A stretch of 64,000 nucleotides of DNA, from the NCBI RefSeq assembly GCF_030272615.1, contig NC_081405.1, positions 153,033,113-153,097,112 on the forward strand. The letters are read 5' to 3'. The notes beneath the pieces are model-generated. The model was not told the DNA's origin. It ran no database searches and saw only the letters and a program-made list of their open reading frames with translations. Both the position numbers and the translations under genes were made by a program. This stretch comes from Cryptomeria japonica. Taxonomy: Eukaryota > Streptophyta > Pinopsida > Cupressales > Cupressaceae. Within the stretch, counting starts at the first letter, position 1. The number at the start of each line of letters is the position of its first letter. Of this stretch, positions 58,442 to 64,000 are shown piece by piece.

Positions 58442-59432
58442 GGCAAACTATGCAGAAGGATTCCTTTTCATTTGTTAAGAAATGTCATCAATGTCAACAA
58501 CATAATAATCTGATTCATGCTCCTGCCCAAGAACTCCGTTCTCAAGTAGCTTCTTGGCATTTCTTCGCATGGGGTTTGGATCTTATTGGAAAAATCTCTC
58601 CTCCTTCATCTCAAGGACACACCTTCATTATAACCGCAACAGATTACTTTACGAAGTGGGTAGAAGCTATTCCCCTTCGATCTACTACTGCTGAAGTGAT
58701 TTGTCAATTTCTTCTAGAAAACATTATTTCTCAATTTGGGATACCTTCCACTATTATCTCAGATAATGGGACATCGTTTAAGAACAAGGACTTGAAGAAA
58801 TTCCTCGAGAAGTATCATATCAAACATCGATTTTCTACACCATATTATCCTCAGTCAAATGGTCAAGCCGAATCATCCAATAAGATAATTGAACAAATTC
58901 TCTGTAAAACGGTGAATAAGCATGGTAAGGATTGGAGTAACCAGCTAATCTATGCTCTTTGGGCCTACCAAATGAGTGTATGAATTGCTACGGGAACTAC
59001 TCCTTATAATCTTGTTTATGGTGCTGACGCTATTATGCCCTTAGAGTTAGAAATTCCATCACTTAGGGTTTCTCTTAAAGGTATAGTAGATGATGACTCT
59101 TATAGAGAACAACGACTTCAACAGCTTGAGATGCTTGATGAACAGCGTATAAATGCTCTTGAGCATATTCAAGCGTATCACAAAACTCTACAATGGAGCT
59201 ATAATGATAAGGTTATTCAACGTTCCTTCTCAGTAGGTGACTAGTCCTTTATGAGAATCAGCGCAATGTGAATGCCTTGCCTGCCGAAAAGGGAAAATTC
59301 AGTCCTAATTGGCTTGGACCATATATCGTTATTGAGGATTATGGATCAGGTGCTTACAAAATAGCGGATGTAGATGGTACGCCTCTTAAAGACCCTATCA
59401 ATGCTATGCACTTGCGTAGATATTATGCTTAA
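58442..59432 (+). pseudogene. Tat element integrase, catalytic core and C-terminus
   Basis: It picks up the frame broken at 52,422: 'KKCHQCQQHNNLIHAPAQEL' is the CxxC end of the H2C2 zinc-binding domain. The core has 'AWGLDLIGKI' (first Asp), 'TDYFTKWVEAIPL', 'IISDNGTSF' (second Asp) and 'YYPQSNGQAESSNKII' (Glu). A TGA at 58,981 and a one-base deletion near 59,240 break the frame. Past it, 'WLGPYIVIEDYGSGAYKI' is the GPY/F-type C-terminal module, ending 'HLRRYYA' and stop at 59,430. The enzyme would insert element DNA; all three catalytic residues are intact. No chromodomain is present. Confidence 0.9.
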
Positions 59433-60037
59433 TTCTTCATTTCTTACCTATCTTCTTTTCAATTCTTCAACATTGGATAATATGTTAGTATTTCTTATTT
59501 AAAGCAAAATAGAATTAAATGTTATGATGTTTAATCTATATTGCTTCGTTCCTGACAAGCGTGCCTTCTTACTTTATAGTTTGTCTTGAATTCATTTATG
59601 TAAATTGTAAAAGATTTACGTTTCCATCATGCTAGCATATTATACAGTGTCATTATGTGTTAAGTAGAATCGTGTCATGTTGTGTTTAAGTTCAAAATTA
59701 AATCACATTAGTTATATGATTCTTAGACTTAATGCATATTTTTTTCCTTATCATCAATGTCGTACTTGATTAAATATTTTAATTAAGTCACACATGTATC
59801 AATTTAATCATGGAGCATTGAGAAATCAATCACATGAAAATTAAATTCTGAACATACATGTACATTTACCAAATGTATTAGATTTAATCAAAACAAAATA
59901 TACATTGTTTTAAGCATTAAAGATAACACATTTGAGACAAAAAGAGAAGCATGTATATATACATATATATGTGTGGATCGTATACAACTCTAGGTCACTG
60001 TACATCCAAAATGTGACCTCTCTTTTACATCATACAA
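59433..60037. other. Tat element spacer between integrase and antisense gene
   Basis: AT-rich, no frame. In the sense of the PMD gene this would be its 3' flank. Nothing else was identified. Confidence 0.5.
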
Positions 60038-60243
60038 TCATCTCCTATCCCTAGGGCTAGTGGCTGGAGAGTGTCGACTGGATGCTCCCTCCTGATCTGG
60101 CCGTGAAGGTGGACCCATGGGTGTGTAGTGCGATACAGATCGTGAGTGACTCCGAGAGGAACTCCTACGATCCCTATCCATAAGGATCGCACGATAGGTG
60201 GTAGCCTCGGTCTGAGCCACTGCTAGATCTCACCGCACCTGCT

Positions 60244-60357
60244 GGAGGTCCTCTGATATGACTCTCTCTCTCTGCCGCGCCTGCTAGAGGTCCTCTGATA
60301 AGACTCTCTCTCTGCCGCGCCTGCTGGAGGTCCTCTGATAGGACTCTTTCTCTCTCC
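60244..60357 (-). repeat. About 42-bp tandem repeat coding a coiled-coil 14-mer
   Basis: Three units of the AGGTCCTCTGATA...CTCTCTCTGCCGCGCCTGCT type. In the PMD sense they read R-V-L-S-E-D-L-Q-Q-A-R-Q. Variation in a CT run changes the unit by two bases and puts the last units out of frame. Confidence 0.75.
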
Positions 60358-60819
60358 CTCCATATATCTACCTGTACTCGGAATGGGAAAAACAAATCCT
60401 CATGCCGACCCGCGTTCCCCTGAGGCCTATAGGCAATTTGTGAGGAACTAGGGATCTGTGCTATCATGGAAATGTCTGTCATTGCCTGCTGAATCAAGGA
60501 ACGCCATTCCTACACATTAGCTGTGGCAGTAGAACAGATTTTTGTTAGTATCATTCTATATCATCAAAGCATTAATCAATCAATATCAACCTACTATACC
60601 TGGATCTCCCTCGCGCCAGTAGGGATCATGATATGGTAGCATCTGTGACTGGGAACTGCTAGGCTCCCCTCGCTCGCATACTCTATCCACGATGGGTGTA
60701 GGCTGGACGGTACTAGGGACAGGTCTCCGTATCGCCTCGTGTTCCCCCTGTTGGGGAATAAGAGGTGGATCCAGGGCTATAGTATCGTCTCCTGAATGGT
60801 GGGGAGCTACATCCGACTC

Positions 60820-60935
60820 CTCCTCATCATCTCTATCATCCTCCTCGTCATCCTCATCCTCATCTACATCATCACCTGCATCTTCCTCGTCCTCCTCTCT
60901 ATCTGCATCCTCCTCCTCCTCCTCCTCGTCACTGG
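60820..60935 (-). repeat. Asp/Glu codon tract in the PMD gene
   Basis: CTC/ATC/CCT-rich plus strand; in the gene sense it encodes mostly Asp and Glu (D-E-E-E-E-E-E-D-A-D-R-E-E-D...). Triplet slippage probably shaped it while the frame was kept. Confidence 0.8.
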
Positions 60936-62321
60936 GCTGATCGCCTGAAGGTGGATCAGGATCTCCCGCCTCCTCATGACCCTCTCCCTCCTCTGGCTCC
61001 TCTGACCTGGATCCCTCATCCTCGTCTCAGTCTCCATGTCTCCACGGGCCTGGATAGCCTGTCAGATGATCTGGTGGAAAGATAGGACCTGGATATGATC
61101 TCATGAACCATGAAACATATCTGCGCTGTGCTCCAGGCTCTGCGGAATAGTCAGTGACTACATCCTGATCAGATCCCTCTAAGTCTCTCATCTCAATATC
61201 ATCTACCATCGGTCTCGCTACTGCTCCAGGTCTGGGAAGGACCCGTGAGTGTCGAGTGTAGATGGGCACATCGGCTGGAACACACTGCTCTAGTCCGAAC
61301 TGCCTCCGTACTCGGTCAAAGTAGAAAGGGACTATGATGTGTGCATATCGTCCTTGCAGTAGGCGGTTCCTCTGTAGACATGCTAACTATCTCTCCATAC
61401 CATCCCATCTATGCATCAGCAGGTAGGGTCTCCACACTATCATCTCGGCTGTCAGTCTATCAAAAATCACTCTCCAATACAACAAATCTCCAAATCTCCA
61501 CTCGCTGGTAAGTGGATAAGCGAACACCCTAGGTCGCTCGCTCGCTGTACTCAGTGGAAAGCCGACGGGCCTGGTGCATGTGAAGTGCTCTAAAATCCAC
61601 ACTTGCAGAAGTGTGCATGTCATCAAACTACAACCCTGTCCGAATACATACTCCTCAAGGTCGTGATAGAGATGTGCAAGCATACTCCGACCCCATGCAT
61701 AAACTCTCCTGTGTCTCTCCATCGCTCTGATACAACATGTGAGGCCCCCATGCATGTGTGTCCCTCGCCCATTAGGGCAGACGGCTAGTGCTATGATGGC
61801 TATCATAAGGCATCTCAGAAGTGGTACCTCCCCTGTAGGATGTAAGAGCCAGCTGACCATAATGCGACCTCTAGTCTCGCTCGGCATGACTCTCCCTATA
61901 CAATACATCTGCTCTCTCTGATGATCCTCCGCTGACCGCTCGGTCGCATATGTAACTGTCGCTCCTCTGATAGGAAGATGAAGTATACGGTACACATCCT
62001 CGAGTGTGACCGTCAGCTCTCCTACTGGAAGGTGTGTCAGGATCCCATCGCTCCATCAGTGCCATCAACATCGCAGGATGAAATCGAATGGCCGGCATGA
62101 GAATAACGTACCACAATCCTACAATTGATAAGGTGTCTCTCTCTGACTGAGTCAGCCGTGGAATCTGATCTCGCAAAGTCCGAAGAATATGTCCCGCTGT
62201 ATGTTCTCTCATGTACGGGAGACCCTGCAACACGAAAACATGACCATAATCAAGACTCAATCATCAAAATCGCAAATGCAAACTGTCGCACATCGTATAC
62301 TAGCCTTGTAACCCCTCGCCA

Positions 62322-62480
62322 GGCCCTGATTGGGGACCATGGCGCCCTGATGGGGACCATGGTGCCCTGTCAGGGACCATGGCGCCCTGCAGGGACCATG
62401 GTGCCCCTGTCAGGGACCATGGCGCCCTGGGGGGGCCAGGGCGCTCCTTAGGGACCATGGCGCCCTAGGTGGGCCCCGGT
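62322..62480. repeat. GGGACCATGGCGCCC minisatellite in PMD intron 1
   Basis: Six to seven units of about 22-24 bp share GGGACCATGG(C/T)GCCCTG, with variable short spacers. The array lies wholly inside the first intron of the antisense gene. The same words occur in the element's LTRs (46,374 and 63,597). Confidence 0.85.
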
Positions 62481-62639
62481 CGGCGTTCAAGGTCCGCATA
62501 CGATCACGAAAAAGTCAAACATGCGAAAAATCAACAGTCAAACATTCAGTCAACTCACCTCATCCAGTGGCTCGTCATCGATCACGGCCTGGCGCAAGAT
62601 CTCGATCCTCGTGGGATGCTCCGGTCATCGTGAAGGCAT

Positions 62640-63207
62640 GGTGATGGCTAGGTGGGCTCCGCTGCATTGAATAGTATCCTGAAATCGACAAAGTGACGAA
62701 TACAAGTGTCACTTTCGAAGTATATACTCTCGTTTGTTTATTCTTACTTCTTGAAACCCTAATTTTTCTCCTATCATTCATTTTATCATAACTTGGGTTT
62801 GGGAGATGCGATTTTCAAGCCGTTTGTTGCGTTGGAATTGTATTTTCCTTCTTCTACTCTCGGGATGTTCCAAAAAGTGCTCTGATGAAGCCTATTTAGT
62901 GAACACTCCTCATCAACACTCTCTTACACAATTTGTCGCAAGTAAACATGCTACCCTGTTTCACCTCCCTAATAAGCAAGTCGAAACAGGGGGGGCATAT
63001 AGCTACTCACAGATTTCATCACTTTCCCTAGTAAGCATTAGGTGATTTTGTGATCTAACATTTGTTTTGTAGGGTGCGGTTCCTAACTGTGTACTACAGA
63101 TACCGCTGGGGGCTTCGTCTGATAACTTATGGATATATCCTTTTTCAAATGATGTTTACTTTTCTGTACTTTAGCTTGCATATGCACGTAGTACTCATAT
63201 GACCGCT
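62640..63207. other. Region between PMD start and the purine tract
   Basis: No gene is called. In the PMD direction it would hold the promoter and leader; 'attagggtttcaagaag' and a weak TATA-like 'gagtatatactt' are seen about 60-120 bp before the ATG. In the element's direction it is 3' untranslated sequence. Confidence 0.4.
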
Positions 63208-63222
63208 AAAGTGGGGGCTAAA
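63208..63222 (+). other. Polypurine tract of the Tat element
   Basis: AAAGTGGGGGCTAAA directly precedes TGTAGCATCG. Confidence 0.85.
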
Positions 63223-64000
63223 TGTAGCATCGTAAATTGTATGCACTCGCTAGGGTGGTACAATTTCACACCTAGCTTAGCACCCGCCTTAGTGCATTTT
63301 GCATTCTGCATTGCATTTCTCCTTAAGCACTTAATTAATCAAATTAATTAGGTCTAAGGTCTTATTTCATCATTCTCTACATCATAAAGTTGGGCCCTTT
63401 CACTAAAGCGCGCCCTTCGCATTTTATTCCTCCAATACACCACTTAATCAAAAACCCTAATTAAGTCCTATTTCAAACTTGGGGGCTTGGTTTCGGGGTC
63501 TAAACATCTCGAAATCACCTGTAACTTCGGGATTCTCTCTAAAATCATCATATCTGACGGCCCTGAAAATTTGGTGAAAAGTTGTCGGGACCGTGGTGCC
63601 CGGTGCACATGGTCCCGGACATTTTTCTCGAAATTTTGGGAGCACGATCCAATCATAAAATAAAGCTTAACCCCAAGAAATTGGCAGGATATTCAATCTC
63701 TAGGTCGGCCAAAATACGAATTTACGATCTAGGGTTTCATACTTAAGAGCTCTCTTTCTTCATTTGAAGGGATCCGATTTTTGTTTCCAAGGACTTCATA
63801 TGCAGCGAAAGAGCAGATCTTTGAGGACTTCAACAACATTCAACATCATTCTATCAAGCATCTATCAAATTCATTCATCCACTTAGGGCTTGGAAGACAT
63901 TGAAGAACAATAGGAGATTACCGACTGAAGATTGGCTTGTACTCCTCCCTTGAGGGTTGGGTATGATTTCGTATTGTTTTCATGTCTTTGCATAAGCTTT
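63223..64000 (+). repeat. 3' LTR of the Tat element, continues past the edge
   Basis: The first 778 bases of the LTR match 46,000-46,777 with 12 substitutions, 11 of them transitions. The end and the target-site duplication lie outside the window; CCATG at 45,995-45,999 is the expected match. Confidence 0.95.

Larger units (their letters stand above)
60038..62639 (-). pseudogene. Antisense plant mobile domain (PMD) gene, three exons
   Basis: Exon 1 is 62,639-62,559 (MPSR, a TGA, then 'PEHPTRIEILRQAVIDDEPL'). Intron 1 (62,558-62,225) starts GTGAGT and ends GTTGCAG. Exon 2 (62,224-60,600) reads 'YMREHTAGHILRTLRDQIP', 'LWYVILMPAIRFHPAML' and, after a frameshift near 62,035, 'HLPVGELTVTLEDVYRILHL' and 'VRRQFGLEQCVPADVP', the hallmarks of PMD (PF10536). 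An Asp/Glu-rich tail (about 61,030-60,810) and an intron 60,599-60,521 (GTATAG...CCACAG) follow, then a coiled-coil and Ser/Arg-rich exon 3. TGA (61,027) and TAG (61,387, near 60,510) stops remain. Host PMD proteins act in silencing and development; the role here is unknown. Confidence 0.8.
46000..64000 (+). mobile_element. Tat-lineage Ty3/gypsy element, running off the window
   Basis: The order is 5' LTR, PBS, protease/RT/RNase H/second RNase H/integrase in one frame with point stops, an antisense PMD gene, PPT, and 3' LTR from 63,223 to beyond 64,000. The second RNase H plus an antisense ORF after integrase is the signature of the Tat lineage (Retand/Grande-like, from general knowledge). 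A 6.0-kb copia element interrupts the integrase zinc-binding region. Without the copia the visible part is about 12 kb. The left flank is a LINE RNase H fragment. Confidence 0.9.

Noticed and set aside
62322..62480. Repeat-spacer layout resembling a CRISPR array
   Set aside because: Spacers are only a few bases, units vary, no cas genes exist, and it is an intronic minisatellite in a plant element.
62806..63045. 79-codon ORF with a lipoprotein-like 'LLLLSGC' start
   Set aside because: Bacterial-style signal in plant DNA between an antisense gene and a purine tract; composition is that of untranslated sequence.
1..64000. tRNA, rRNA or other structured RNA genes
   Set aside because: None was recognised by eye; the tRNA-like 12-mers are primer sites of retroelements.

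Overview
The window looks like intergenic DNA from a large, repeat-rich plant nuclear genome. It is AT-rich with no convincing host gene. Nearly all of it resolves into nested or decayed retroelements of plant type: Ty1/copia with initiator-tRNA-Met primer sites, Ty3/gypsy of the Tat lineage with a second RNase H, and L1-type LINEs with DUF4283-like ORF1. The long LTRs and lack of genes would suit a gymnosperm, but the sequence does not prove that.

Layout. 0.7-1.5 kb: reverse LTR fragment. 2.2-3.2 kb: copia 5' LTR and gag stub, cut by a pol-less gypsy remnant (3.2-8.3 kb) that ends at a partial copia LTR (8.27-8.60 kb). 8.6-13.3 kb: unassigned DNA with three tandem or direct repeat systems, including a 21-bp array that reads as a seven-residue repeat. 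Two related non-autonomous LTR elements sit in that array: A (13,283-19,951) and B (20,069-28,009, TSD TTAGA). Each has a coiled-coil plus CCHC-knuckle ORF1 and a long uncharacterised ORF2, and neither has pol. 28.2-31.3 kb: three successive reverse-strand LTRs. 32.2-42.9 kb: a reverse-strand L1 LINE whose ORF1 is split by a 4.5-kb TG...CA element (37,798-42,287, TSD TATAG). 45.0-46.0 kb: the RNase H end of another LINE, cut by a Tat gypsy element that runs from 46,000 past the window edge.

The Tat element has LTRs, PBS, protease, a G-patch-like motif, RT, two RNase H domains, integrase, PPT and 3' LTR. It also carries a spliced antisense gene for a plant mobile domain (PMD) protein. Its integrase is interrupted by a complete copia element (52,423-58,436, TSD CTATT) that encodes one gag-pol frame with two in-frame stops.

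Most damage is single-base and of the kind left by loss of methylated cytosine (CGA to TGA, CAG to TAG, Gly to Ser, Glu to Lys), as expected of silenced DNA. The two most novel items are the A/B family with its conserved ORF2 and the intron-containing antisense PMD gene whose first intron holds a GGCGCC-rich minisatellite. All positions, counts and homologies were read by eye.
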